Shown here: positions 1 through 6,345 of the stretch, piece by piece
Layout: each line of letters begins with the position of its first letter
Numbering within the stretch: position 1 is the stretch's first letter
Translations under genes and position numbers: made by a program
NCBI GenBank assembly: GCA_900128585.1
Contig: LT642791.1
Coordinates: 1 to 10,742, forward strand
DNA: 10,742 bases
Reading direction: 5' to 3'
Source of the DNA: Stramenopiles sp. TOSAG23-3
Lineage: Eukaryota > Sar
Notes under the pieces: model-generated
What the model was told of the DNA's origin: nothing
The model's input: the letters and a program-made list of their open reading frames with translations, nothing else
Database searches by the model: none

Positions 1-257
1 TCCCATATAACCCATTGAAAAGTTTTTCTCACTCACGCACAGCTCCCAGAAAATCCCAACTCCCAACAATCCCATCTGGTCTGGCCACACCCTAGTACAC
101 ACATAGTACACACCGTTATCCCGCCACCCGTCGGCTCCCATCTACTGACATACCAAATAATTAAAAACCATTACGAAATACATATAGAATAATAAAAACC
201 AACTAAAAACATTCTATAATCAAGAACAAAACAACTACCACACCCAATTCATTCACC
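1..257 (+). promoter_or_regulatory. TCCCA-cluster promoter region and A/C-rich leader of the gene at 258
   Basis: Six TCCCA pentamers fall in the first 140 bases. Four of them are packed around 45-75, ending in cccatctggt at 71-80. From about 150 to the ATG the strand becomes A/C-rich and very poor in G, with units such as aaaaaccaactaaaaac. The stretch at 60-80 recurs with one mismatch at 3951-3971, at a comparable distance from the next plus-strand gene, and the core cccatttggtac is tandemly repeated before the third. I infer a shared upstream control element followed by a 5' untranslated leader. No transcription start can be fixed from sequence, and the region may continue to the left of the window. 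Confidence 0.45.
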
Positions 258-1211
258 ATGTCGCTCAAACGCTCCATCTCCGAAGTATTCTACCCCCAAC
301 AAGTCGCACTCGATTTGCGCAACCAAGACCCTGAGGCCAAACGCGCCCGCATCGTGGACCATAACAACGTTATCGACCTGTCCCGCTCGCAATCAATGGA
401 AGTGCCTACGTCATTGCCGTCACAGAAAGAGAAATCAACTACGGAAGCCCCCGCGACTCCAGAGCGCAAAGAAATCCAACCGCAATGCCCGTCCGCTCCA
501 CGCAAAGTGCACAAAGAAATCGATTGGGACGAGTTTGCTAAGACTCACACACCCGCGGAAGTCTTAAAGGCGTACAGCGAGACACACGTTATCGAAGACC
601 ACGTACTCGAGACTGAAAATGTCGGAAACGACGTTGTAGTCACCGGTGAAAAGGAAGTCATTGTCGTGCCCATGATCCCATTTACTCAAGTGGAAGACGA
701 CGATCCAGTGGATCAAGATGAGCTCGTGATTGAAGAGACTCCAACTCAAGCTGTCGAAACTCAAGCTGTCGAAACTCAAGTTGAAGCCACTCAGCCACTT
801 GAAACTCAATCCACTGCTACTCAAGTTGATGATCCTGAGCCGATTATCACCGATCAACAGGTCGAGACCACGCAACAGCTGGAGACCATTGTCGAAGAAC
901 CTGAAGAGGAGGAAGAAGGCAAGCCCAAATGGACTCCAGAACGGTTCGAAGAAGCCTATAACGGCGGTGAAGACCTATTTTTTCGCTATGAAACGATGGA
1001 CCCCAACATGCCCCAATTCACTCACAGTGGCGTCTGGAATGGTTTGAGCAGCCTTGAACTGGAGAACATGGACATGTTCATGACGAACCTTCGCGAACAG
1101 TTCCTCAGCATTCCAATCTCCAAAGAACATGGGATCACCATGGCGCACTTCGAAGACGAGTCGGTTCGCATTGTTGGCTGGGCGATTTCGGACTCTATGA
1201 TAAATTTCTAA
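258..1211 (+). CDS. Acidic hypothetical protein with an SQ/TQ cluster, 317 aa
   Basis: The family is not recognised. The first ATG follows an A/C-rich leader. Residues 1-225 look disordered: charged, Pro- and Glu-rich, with a small basic patch KRAR at 28-31. A pentad repeat beginning with TQ runs through residues 163-192 (TQAVE, TQAVE, TQVEA, TQPLE, TQSTA, TQVDD), followed by a run of glutamates at 213-220. In all, ten S/T-Q pairs occur (S44, S55, T143, six in the repeat, T205). Residues 223-317 look folded, with aromatic and Trp-containing segments, and end in RIVGWAISDSMINF. Clusters of SQ/TQ are the hallmark of substrates of ATM/ATR-type kinases, so a role in the host DNA damage response is possible but is inference. 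The 18 bases coding for the RIVGWA segment recur at 1717-1734 in front of a gene-end repeat, which suggests that a paralogue once lay there. Confidence 0.8.
   Translation: MSLKRSISEVFYPQQVALDLRNQDPEAKRARIVDHNNVIDLSRSQSMEVPTSLPSQKEKSTTEAPATPERKEIQPQCPSAPRKVHKEIDWDEFAKTHTPAEVLKAYSETHVIEDHVLETENVGNDVVVTGEKEVIVVPMIPFTQVEDDDPVDQDELVIEETPTQAVETQAVETQVEATQPLETQSTATQVDDPEPIITDQQVETTQQLETIVEEPEEEEEGKPKWTPERFEEAYNGGEDLFFRYETMDPNMPQFTHSGVWNGLSSLELENMDMFMTNLREQFLSIPISKEHGITMAHFEDESVRIVGWAISDSMINF
744..833 (+). repeat. 15-bp in-frame tandem repeat coding TQxxE pentads, 6 units
   Basis: Six 15-base units each begin with act-ca(a/g) and code for TQ plus three variable residues. The first two units are identical (actcaagctgtcgaa); later ones have diverged in codons and residues 3-5, but keep TQ without exception. 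Retention of T and Q while the other positions change suggests selection on the pair rather than a fresh slippage product. Confidence 0.8.
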
Positions 1212-1225
1212 GCTATATTTTTTTT

Positions 1226-1526
1226 TGATGTCAATGGTCCTCAGATACGACCTTAAACTGTCTGGGGTAGTTTGCCATACTGCCCTGCTTGTGTAAATCT
1301 ACAAATGGAGACATTCGACTAATGATGGCTGATAAAAGTGCTTTTTGATATTCGCTAAATAGGCACGGCTTAGGTCCTTTGTGACAGTGGGAGAGTTCTC
1401 CAGCTCTATTGCACGATTGTTTGCCCACTTAAAAATAATAGAGAAACGTGTGCGGATCGGCTCCTTTCCTTCTTGAGTTAAGAAGGACAACCGTGATACG
1501 GTACATAGGGATTCGTAAAAATTAAC
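1226..1526 (-). pseudogene. Possible gene remnant with an in-frame TAG
   Basis: On the minus strand a frame is open from about 1526 to a TAG at 1299-1301, then open again into the end of the 258-1211 gene. The open part reads like ordinary soluble protein (FKWANNRAIELENSPTVTKD and onward through KKHFYQPSLVE). It has no ATG start, only a TTG at 1490, and a second frame is also open over 1231-1428. A GTAAGT lies just upstream on the same strand, around 1532, so an intron could be imagined, but introns would be out of place here. I see no known domain. Decayed coding sequence is the best guess; chance open frames are nearly as likely. Confidence 0.2.
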
Positions 1527-1716
1527 TCACTACTTACCACCGAACAAAAAAGCTGACACAACAGCTGAAACAAATGGAAAAAAAACAACGAGAAAGTAAA
1601 CGATTGCATATACGAAGGATACAGAATAAGAAGAAAAAAAGAAGAAGCAAGCGCAAACAACGCAATGAAAAACGAACAAAGGAGGGCTTACAAGGTAAAC
1701 CATTGAATAACCTTAT

Positions 1717-1743
1717 CGCATTGTTGGCTGGGCGGTTGCCTAA
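1717..1743 (+). pseudogene. C-terminal stub of a paralogue of the 258-1211 gene
   Basis: The 18 bases cgcattgttggctgggcg are identical to 1171-1188, where they code for RIVGWA near the C-terminus of the SQ/TQ protein. Here the same frame reads P-Y-RIVGWAVA then TAA at 1741-1743, and a stop (TAA, 1708-1710) closes it upstream. The TAA is the first codon of the spacer repeat, exactly as at the end of the 4132-5070 gene. The likely reading is that the last codons of a deleted paralogue survive with its 3' repeat. The match is short, but its position beside the repeat makes chance less likely. Confidence 0.35.
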
Positions 1744-1832
1744 GCGTTTAACGTTCTTTCCATTCCGAACAGGTTAACTAAGGTTAACACATGAAGCGTA
1801 ATGCTATCATTATATACATAAACTCATTATCC
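1741..1832 (+). repeat. Gene-end repeat, copy 1 (begins with TAA)
   Basis: It begins with TAAGCGTTTAACGTTCTTT, identical over 19 bases in all three copies of the window. It continues with about 70 further bases of clear similarity, including (T/C)TAAGGT, AATGCTAT and a block of ATTAT near the end. Weaker likeness (TTCCTTAATTAATTATTA) runs on to about 1862. It follows the RIVGWAVA stub, whose stop codon is its first triplet. Confidence 0.75.
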
Positions 1833-1908
1833 TATACTTTCCTTAATTAATTATTATACCTCTATTTAGCTTTGATGTACTTTCCTTATCTCTTACTAGC
1901 CTGAATTC

Positions 1909-2000
1909 TAAGCGTTTAACGTTCTTTCCATTTTGATCGGCTAATCTAAGGTAAATACTTCATACGTAATGCTATTATTATATTGATAAAATCATTGGTA
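1909..2000 (+). repeat. Gene-end repeat, copy 2
   Basis: It shares the opening 19 bases with the other copies and 24 bases with copy 1 (to ...CCATT), then TCTAAGGT, AATACTTCA and AATGCTATTATTATAT. It starts 168 bases after copy 1, so copies 1 and 2 form a loose tandem pair. The preceding gaattc-taa resembles the atttctaa end of the 258-1211 gene. It lies just beyond the stop of the minus-strand gene at 2050. Confidence 0.75.
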
Positions 2001-2049
2001 TTAAAATACCTTATTATTTCGTTACGAATATACTCTCAATGTACTTCAC

Positions 2050-2505
2050 TTACGAACGGTAGACATTGCGCTTGCCATTCTCCCACTCGTTATCGACGTC
2101 CCAACCGCATTCTTTTAATGCTGTGTAATGTTGCTTGAGGACGGACCGTGGAAAATAGTGGTGCATTTTGTTGATAATCTTCTCAGGATTGAAGCGAATT
2201 ACCACTTCTTGATCCAAGTCATCGTCATCGGGAATTTCCGTGAGATCTTCGCCATCTTCATCTTCCAATATCACGTACTTTTTCTTGATTCCGGGCAAGA
2301 GCTTTTTGCGAATAAAATCACCGTTGTTAGTAGAGCATTGATCGAATGCTCCTTCGTAGAAGACTCCATCTTCCTCCTGTGCGCCCGGAAACTCATTGTC
2401 CTCCCAGTTCTTGAACCAGAACATAAATAGATTCCGGTTCGCCCTCTTCCTCAGGACCTTTTTGCTTGGCGCGGCTTGTTTCGTTTGTCTTGTCGTGTGC
2501 GGCAT
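2050..2505 (-). CDS. Hypothetical protein with acidic loop, 151 aa
   Basis: Not recognised. The ATG at 2505 follows an A/C-rich minus-strand leader (2506-2580) like those of other genes here. The N-terminus is basic (K15 K16, R19-R21), then an aromatic stretch (LFMFWFKNW, 26-34), an acidic loop at 81-100 (EDEDGEDLTEIPDDDDLDQE) and a C-terminal half with HHYFPRSV and a Trp pair. Composition suggests a small soluble protein with a flexible acidic linker between two folded parts. It is the promoter-distal member of a three-gene minus-strand cluster (3777 to 2050), 78 bases after the 2584-3135 gene. Its 3' end faces gene-end repeat copy 2. Confidence 0.75.
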   Translation of the reverse strand: MPHTTRQTKQAAPSKKVLRKRANRNLFMFWFKNWEDNEFPGAQEEDGVFYEGAFDQCSTNNGDFIRKKLLPGIKKKYVILEDEDGEDLTEIPDDDDLDQEVVIRFNPEKIINKMHHYFPRSVLKQHYTALKECGWDVDNEWENGKRNVYRS

Positions 2506-2583
2506 CGTGTAGTTGATTTTCGTTTGGTATTGGCTTTCTTTTGTAATTTGTATTGTTTGGTTTACTTTACTTTTATTATGTTA

Positions 2584-3135
2584 TTAATTTGCTTTTATTA
2601 CTTTTAGTACAAGGTCTTCCAGCACGCTTCCAACTTGTCGGTGTGTGCTCTTGCGTTTGCGTTTATAAGCCACTACGTGAGAGGAGTGGCCTCGTTTTCT
2701 TTTTCTTATTGGAAATTGTGGCGGCGTGGGTGGAGTTGGAAATTGTGGCTCAGGTGGACCCATTGGTGCTGCCACTGGTAAATCAGGTATTGTGTTCGTT
2801 AGCCCTGTCAGCCCTATCATAGTTATACTCTCCGAGCGATCGATAGGCTTAAGGACAATGGTTACCTCCCTCTTGGCTAGTATTACCTTTATGGTGACTT
2901 CTTTCTCCAGTTCCATTCTCAAATCCTTCATCGCATTGAGAAATATGGCCGGAAATTGTTCGTTCAGTGCGTAGCCTACGTCCTCCTTGAAGTCCTGTGC
3001 GTCCATTATGTGTCTATATAAATCGCCCGCATTGGTAATTAGCACAAGGTGTAGTTCCTTTCCTTTGAGAAATACAATAAGCCTTCCCTCTGCAACAGGG
3101 TAGAGAACCGGCAAATACGTTTCTAAGTTATTCAT
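2584..3135 (-). CDS. Hypothetical protein with proline linker and nuclear-signal-like basic motifs, 183 aa
   Basis: Not recognised. Residues 1-115 look folded, with beta-type segments (LIVFLKGKELHLVLI, 19-33; VTIKVILAKREVTIVLK, 80-96) around a helix-like acidic middle. Residues 118-142 form a Pro-rich linker (PPEPQFPTPPTPPQFP). Two basic clusters, IRKRKR at 143-148 and YKRKRK at 157-162, match nuclear localisation signals of the classical type and could also bind nucleic acid. The end is a short amphipathic segment (VLEDLVLKVI). It starts only 18 bases after the HNH gene, so the two are probably transcribed together or closely packed. Nuclear targeting is an inference from the motifs. Confidence 0.75.
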   Translation of the reverse strand: MNNLETYLPVLYPVAEGRLIVFLKGKELHLVLITNAGDLYRHIMDAQDFKEDVGYALNEQFPAIFLNAMKDLRMELEKEVTIKVILAKREVTIVLKPIDRSESITMIGLTGLTNTIPDLPVAAPMGPPEPQFPTPPTPPQFPIRKRKRGHSSHVVAYKRKRKSTHRQVGSVLEDLVLKVIKAN

Positions 3136-3153
3136 AGTTGTTATTCTTTACTA

Positions 3154-3777
3154 TTATGCTTTGTTTATCCATTTATTTCCATTCCATTCGCGATTGTATA
3201 TTATTTTATCCTTTTTACTCATGTTCTCGGTACCCCACATGGGCTGGAGGTTGGTGTAATGAAAACATCGTCTCTGCTGTTCGGGACAGCTCAAGTCGAA
3301 GGAGGCACATGGCATCATGTGATCAACGTGCCATTTCCCTTGGTTCTCCCATGTCATTCCGGGCTGGAATTGCTTTTTCATATGATCCATTAAATGGGGA
3401 ATGCTACAGCCCACTAACTTCATGGTTCGAGCGCTCTTACTTTTGCCTTTGAGTGCTTTGAGTAAACGGGAGCTTAAATTACACCGAAGTTTGTACTGTG
3501 GATCGGTCTTTCTACGTTCCCTTTGCCACGCATTTTTTCGTTTCTTGACTTCCGGGCGTTGGCTGCTCTTCCTGTCAGATGCACGTATTTTCTCACGGTT
3601 GTTTTGTTTCCATTTCCTGCTATATGCATTGTGTTTCTCCGGGTTGTCTTTGCGGTACTTCTTTCTAGATGCACAACGACACACTTTGCATCGGTATTGG
3701 AGTCCATCGGGTGCTCTGGATAGCTTGCTAAACTCCGTGAGCTCTTTGCTCTGGTTGCATCCGGTACAGGTCTTCAT
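3154..3777 (-). CDS. HNH endonuclease with N-terminal zinc ribbon, 207 aa
   Basis: A free-standing HNH-type DNA endonuclease. The N-terminus has a four-Cys zinc-binding pair, C4-x2-C7 and C30-x2-C33, of the kind often seen ahead of phage and giant-virus HNH domains. Residues 37-95 are a highly basic region with repeated K/R-x-W/Y elements, likely to contact DNA. The catalytic part shows W149-HVDH-153 (metal/catalytic His-Asp-His), FDL at 160-162, CFHYTNLQPMW at 171-181 (the central Asn176) and N185 with following Lys residues, which is the full ββα-metal signature. Such genes are usually mobile, either homing enzymes or their derelicts. There is no intron or split host gene around it here. 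A TATA-like AT-rich element lies about 25 bases before the ATG on the minus strand. It looks intact. Confidence 0.93.
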   Translation of the reverse strand: MKTCTGCNQSKELTEFSKLSRAPDGLQYRCKVCRCASRKKYRKDNPEKHNAYSRKWKQNNREKIRASDRKSSQRPEVKKRKNAWQRERRKTDPQYKLRCNLSSRLLKALKGKSKSARTMKLVGCSIPHLMDHMKKQFQPGMTWENQGKWHVDHMMPCASFDLSCPEQQRRCFHYTNLQPMWGTENMSKKDKIIYNREWNGNKWINKA

Positions 3778-4131
3778 TTTGATGACAATTGTGGCTATAA
3801 ATACTCTTGTTTAATTTCTGGCTAGCCGTTTTACAATTCCCAATGGCATCGGATAGTTCTAGCCACAATTTTTGATACTTTATTGATTCAATTCCATTAT
3901 TATAATAGTATAGTATTATAATATTAGACCAACATCCCAACAATCCCATCCTCCCAACAATCCCATTTGGTACACAGCATCGTACTATACTATGGTACTA
4001 TATCCCTCCATCTTCCAGTCGGCCATAAAATTGTTTGTACAGTATTTAATGTTCTAGTTAAATAATAACAATCAAACCATAAAAAGTATATGTAAAGAAT
4101 CTACAAAACAAACTACAAATCACTATTAATC
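3778..4131 (+). promoter_or_regulatory. Divergent intergenic region with TCCCA cluster and A-rich leader of the gene at 4132
   Basis: This separates the minus-strand HNH gene from the plus-strand gene at 4132. Four TCCCA pentamers occur within 3934-3966, two of them as the unit cccaacaatccca, followed by cccatttggtac at 3962-3973. The block at 3951-3971 matches 60-80 with a single difference. Then gtacta repeats (about 3980-4000) and an A/C-rich, G-poor leader (4060-4131) precede the ATG. The part at 3780-3930 is AT-rich, with ctataaata at 3795-3803. No open frame here is convincing. Confidence 0.45.
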
Positions 4132-5070
4132 ATGCAAGCTACTACTATTCTAGTTGCTACCATCTGGAAGCTCATGGGCTACCGAGACGATACTGACGAG
4201 CGTATGAGTAAGGAAATGCTCTTTCGTATCGCTAAGGATGATGAACTGGAAGCGGCAATGGCACAGGGTTTTCTACTCATTGACTCTGATTTACATCGTA
4301 GATATGTGACCTTTGATGTCGTTAAATCACTGGCAGATAAAGCCATGTTGGACACCGAACTGAACTTGCCCAAGCTCTGTAAAGCCATCTTGGACCTTGA
4401 TTGTTTTGAACACGAAGAGTTTATCAAACAGGCCCTCGATCTTCAGGACTATGGCGACAAGTACTGTTCGCACTGGGATTTCCCGGTGATTGAAGCGAAC
4501 AAAGAGACAAAGATACCAGCCGGACCGGAGGAAATGAAGCAGCTGTTTGATCAGTGCTTTACGATATTGAAGACGATGAACTTCCATGCGAACTTTTTTA
4601 GTATTGACAAGCGCAGATCACTCACCAAGATGGCAACGAAACTTGAGATCTTCAAAGACCACAGGCCTTCCATCGGCAACTCCATTCGAGTTCGTATCGA
4701 TGTGGCTAAGCTCCAGACCATTGGGCAAGCGTGTGAAAGACACGACAGTGTGGCAACCATGGCGTTACATTGTAACGAAATACTCAGTGATTACGGCTCT
4801 GATACGGATACGGACGAAGAGGAAGAGTGGGCAACCGGTCCTACAGGTCCGTTGTGGCATTCTGAAGGTCGGCATAGAGCTGGAAACCGCTGTTCCGCAT
4901 GCGACACCTACTGTGGCGTTGCTGAGACGTGTGAGCGATGCATGCAAGGCCCTGAAACACTGGCTGTAAGTGATTCTGGGTCCGATACAGATACCGACGA
5001 GGACGAACTCATGCCAAATCAAGAACACAACGAACTCTACCATCGGCCATTGAAACGAATGAGGGTCTAA
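4132..5070 (+). CDS. Hypothetical protein with Cys cluster flanked by acidic SDTDTDE repeats, 312 aa
   Basis: Not recognised. Residues 1-210 are mainly helical in character, with charged segments and a few Cys and His residues. The C-terminal third is built around a repeated acidic motif: SDYGSDTDTDEEEE at 219-232 and SDSGSDTDTDEDE at 280-292. Between them sits a Cys cluster, C254-x2-C257-x3-C261-x5-C267-x2-C270, which could hold one zinc ion. The protein ends in a basic KRMRV tail. Ser and Thr followed by acidic residues are classical casein kinase 2 sites, so the repeats may be phosphorylated (inference). The TAA stop is the first triplet of gene-end repeat copy 3, so the repeat and gene end have moved or evolved together. 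The gene is convergent with 5205-5621. Confidence 0.82.
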   Translation: MQATTILVATIWKLMGYRDDTDERMSKEMLFRIAKDDELEAAMAQGFLLIDSDLHRRYVTFDVVKSLADKAMLDTELNLPKLCKAILDLDCFEHEEFIKQALDLQDYGDKYCSHWDFPVIEANKETKIPAGPEEMKQLFDQCFTILKTMNFHANFFSIDKRRSLTKMATKLEIFKDHRPSIGNSIRVRIDVAKLQTIGQACERHDSVATMALHCNEILSDYGSDTDTDEEEEWATGPTGPLWHSEGRHRAGNRCSACDTYCGVAETCERCMQGPETLAVSDSGSDTDTDEDELMPNQEHNELYHRPLKRMRV

Positions 5071-5159
5071 GCGTTTAACGTTCTTTTCTGATCGAACAGT
5101 TTATCTAAGGTTAATACTTCAAGTGTAATACTATTATTATGTACATAAAATCATTAATC
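5068..5159 (+). repeat. Gene-end repeat, copy 3 (its TAA is the stop of 4132-5070)
   Basis: It opens with the same 19 bases as copies 1 and 2, and shares TCTAAGGTTAATACTTCA-like and ACTATTATTAT blocks with copy 2, plus GTACATAAA(A) near the end. Similarity fades towards 5200. It occupies most of the spacer between two convergent genes (stops at 5070 and 5205), so a role in ending or processing transcripts on one or both strands fits its position. Confidence 0.75.
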
Positions 5160-5204
5160 TTAATATTCCTTAATAATTTACTATTATTATGGTCTTAATG
5201 TTAT

Positions 5205-5621
5205 TTACAACTTCAGATCTCTTGGATTCGTCGTTGCTTGCCCACTGACCGCGTTTCTATCTACCTTTTTGCTGGACAATTGAAATAGTATCCTATTATC
5301 AGGAGGCTTTTCCCCAAATTCACCGAATTTCTTAAAAATTTCTCCCATAGTATCTGTCAGTTTTACTGGCACGCCATTTCCATTTACATCCACCAAGTAG
5401 TCGTAGGTTTTTCCACTCATCTCTTTCCTCCATTGTTCGTTACTTTCTATTATGTAATCAATACATCTTTGTAATGTGACGGTAGTATAAAACTTCGTTG
5501 GCAATACGTATTTATCTGTTAATTTTACTGGTATTTCCATCACAGGGTCCATGCGTACATTCCTGAATTCATTTGGAAATACTATTTGAAAACGTAGGAT
5601 AAATACTTTCACCATATACAT
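5205..5621 (-). CDS. Possible ubiquitin-like (beta-grasp) protein, 138 aa
   Basis: Annotation would normally be 'hypothetical'. Residues 74-114, however, resemble ubiquitin: a strand-turn-strand (YLVDVNGNGVPVKL), then D90-T91 opening a helix-like stretch (MGEIFKKFGEFGE), then P106-P107-D108, R110 and F113. In ubiquitin the order is D21-T22, PPD at 37-39, R42, F45, with the same 15-residue step from T to the first P. About eight identities fall in some 34 aligned positions. The C-terminus does not end in GlyGly, so it should not be conjugated itself. PVKLTD occurs twice (31-36 and 85-90), hinting at an internal duplication. Start could be M1 or M3. It follows the RING gene by 30 bases on the same strand, which makes a ubiquitin link attractive. 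The fold is inference. Confidence 0.72.
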   Translation of the reverse strand: MYMVKVFILRFQIVFPNEFRNVRMDPVMEIPVKLTDKYVLPTKFYTTVTLQRCIDYIIESNEQWRKEMSGKTYDYLVDVNGNGVPVKLTDTMGEIFKKFGEFGEKPPDNRILFQLSSKKVDRNAVSGQATTNPRDLKL

Positions 5622-5651
5622 AATATAAACTTTTATATATACTAAATCTAT

Positions 5652-6068
5652 TTACTTAATCGCTCTACGGCACATCGCGCATTTCGGACTTACTTGAGTC
5701 TTCAAATGGTCTAGGCACGCTTTACAGTACTTGTGACCGCACCCTGTAATTGCCAGTTGTCCAGTTGGTATCTCTTCTAGGCAAATAGGGCATTCGAGCT
5801 GCTTTTTGAGTTCATTGACCATCTCCTCGATTTCTGTAGCGAGGTGCTGTGGAACGTTCTCAACCCCTTCCCCATTTTGTGGACTTGAGTGATTTTGCGC
5901 AACCAAAAGGTTAAGACTTCGGGCAGTCTGTAGCATGTTCATAAGCGTGTGATGGTGGTCATTGCACTCGCCAAAATACTTCCCCCATGCGTACTTACGA
6001 GCACGTTCTTTGCGGTCAATTATTCGTTGCGCGATAACAGGGATGGGAACTCGGTTGGTTCGTGGCAT
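5652..6068 (-). CDS. RING-HC finger protein, probable E3 ubiquitin ligase, 138 aa
   Basis: The C-terminus is a complete C3HC4 RING: C93-x2-C96-x13-C110-x-H112-x2-C115-x2-C118-x11-C130-x2-C133, ending five residues later. Hydrophobic E2-contact positions are in place (I95 after the first Cys-Pro, and the Pro-Lys before C130). RING fingers of this class bring a ubiquitin-charged E2 to a substrate. Residues 1-55 are basic and helical in character, with HHH at 38-40; 77-92 is an acidic/basic helix leading into the RING, possibly a dimerising coiled coil. Its substrate is unknown. Its leader on the minus strand shares the 16 bases aactaaaaacattcta with the leader of the gene at 258. Gene order on this strand is zinc-ribbon, RING, ubiquitin-like, with gaps of 39 and 30 bases. 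Confidence 0.93.
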   Translation of the reverse strand: MPRTNRVPIPVIAQRIIDRKERARKYAWGKYFGECNDHHHTLMNMLQTARSLNLLVAQNHSSPQNGEGVENVPQHLATEIEEMVNELKKQLECPICLEEIPTGQLAITGCGHKYCKACLDHLKTQVSPKCAMCRRAIK

Positions 6069-6107
6069 AGTTGTTTTTAGATTGCTTTTAGAATGTTTTT
6101 AGTTTTA

Positions 6108-6260
6108 CTAAGTTATTACTGTGCCTTTTTGTTTTCCACACCATCCGCATAATCTAAAACATATTATAGTTTTTGCACAATCGTTACATAAAATGTAAAA
6201 CCATCCTGACATTTTAGCGGGCTCCAGAGGAGTAAAGTTTTCACGAGGAGTTCTGTCCAT
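6108..6260 (-). CDS. Small zinc-ribbon-like protein, 50 aa
   Basis: A short frame from ATG at 6260 to TAG at 6108-6110. After a polar N-terminus (MDRTPRENFTPLEPAK) comes W20FYILC25-N-D-C28, then C34, C38-G-W-C41-G-K, giving C25-x2-C28 and C38-x2-C41 with a spare Cys at 34. Two CxxC knuckles ten residues apart are enough for a minimal zinc ribbon. It sits in line with the RING gene, 39 bases upstream of its start, and has a TATA-like ctataaat about 35 bases before its own ATG on the minus strand. Both spacing and motif argue for a real gene, but its size leaves doubt. The partner or nucleic acid it binds is unknown. Confidence 0.6.
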   Translation of the reverse strand: MDRTPRENFTPLEPAKMSGWFYILCNDCAKTIICFRLCGWCGKQKGTVIT

Positions 6261-6345
6261 TTTTATTTGATACACTTCCGTCATTTATAGCCATAAAAAA
6301 ATGACCTCCACTACACATTTTTAACACATTTGTGTACAAGGGCGA

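Larger units (their letters stand above)
1212..2049. other. Intergenic region with gene remnants and two spacer-repeat copies
   Basis: About 840 bases without a supported gene, unusual for this compact window. It holds the minus-strand remnant at 1226-1526, a purine-rich A-heavy stretch (about 1570-1690), the 18-base copy of the RIVGWA-coding segment at 1717-1734, and two copies of the stop-containing repeat, at 1741 and 1909. A 67-codon frame at 1574-1777 would give a Lys/Arg-rich peptide, but only because the DNA is A/G-rich there, and I do not call it. The mix looks like the leftovers of one or two deleted genes between convergent neighbours. Confidence 0.5.

Noticed and set aside
1478-1660. 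Minus-strand hydrophobic 60-codon frame (Phe/Leu-rich)
   Set aside because: It is the complement of the A/G-rich stretch, which gives TTT/CTT codons by default, and it cannot be told from chance.
1574-1777. Plus-strand Lys/Arg-rich 67-codon frame
   Set aside because: The composition is what A/G-rich DNA gives in that frame. It runs through the repeat in a frame different from the stub, and has no supporting motif.
3401-3814. Plus-strand 137-codon frame over the HNH gene
   Set aside because: Antisense shadow of a gene with clear catalytic motifs.
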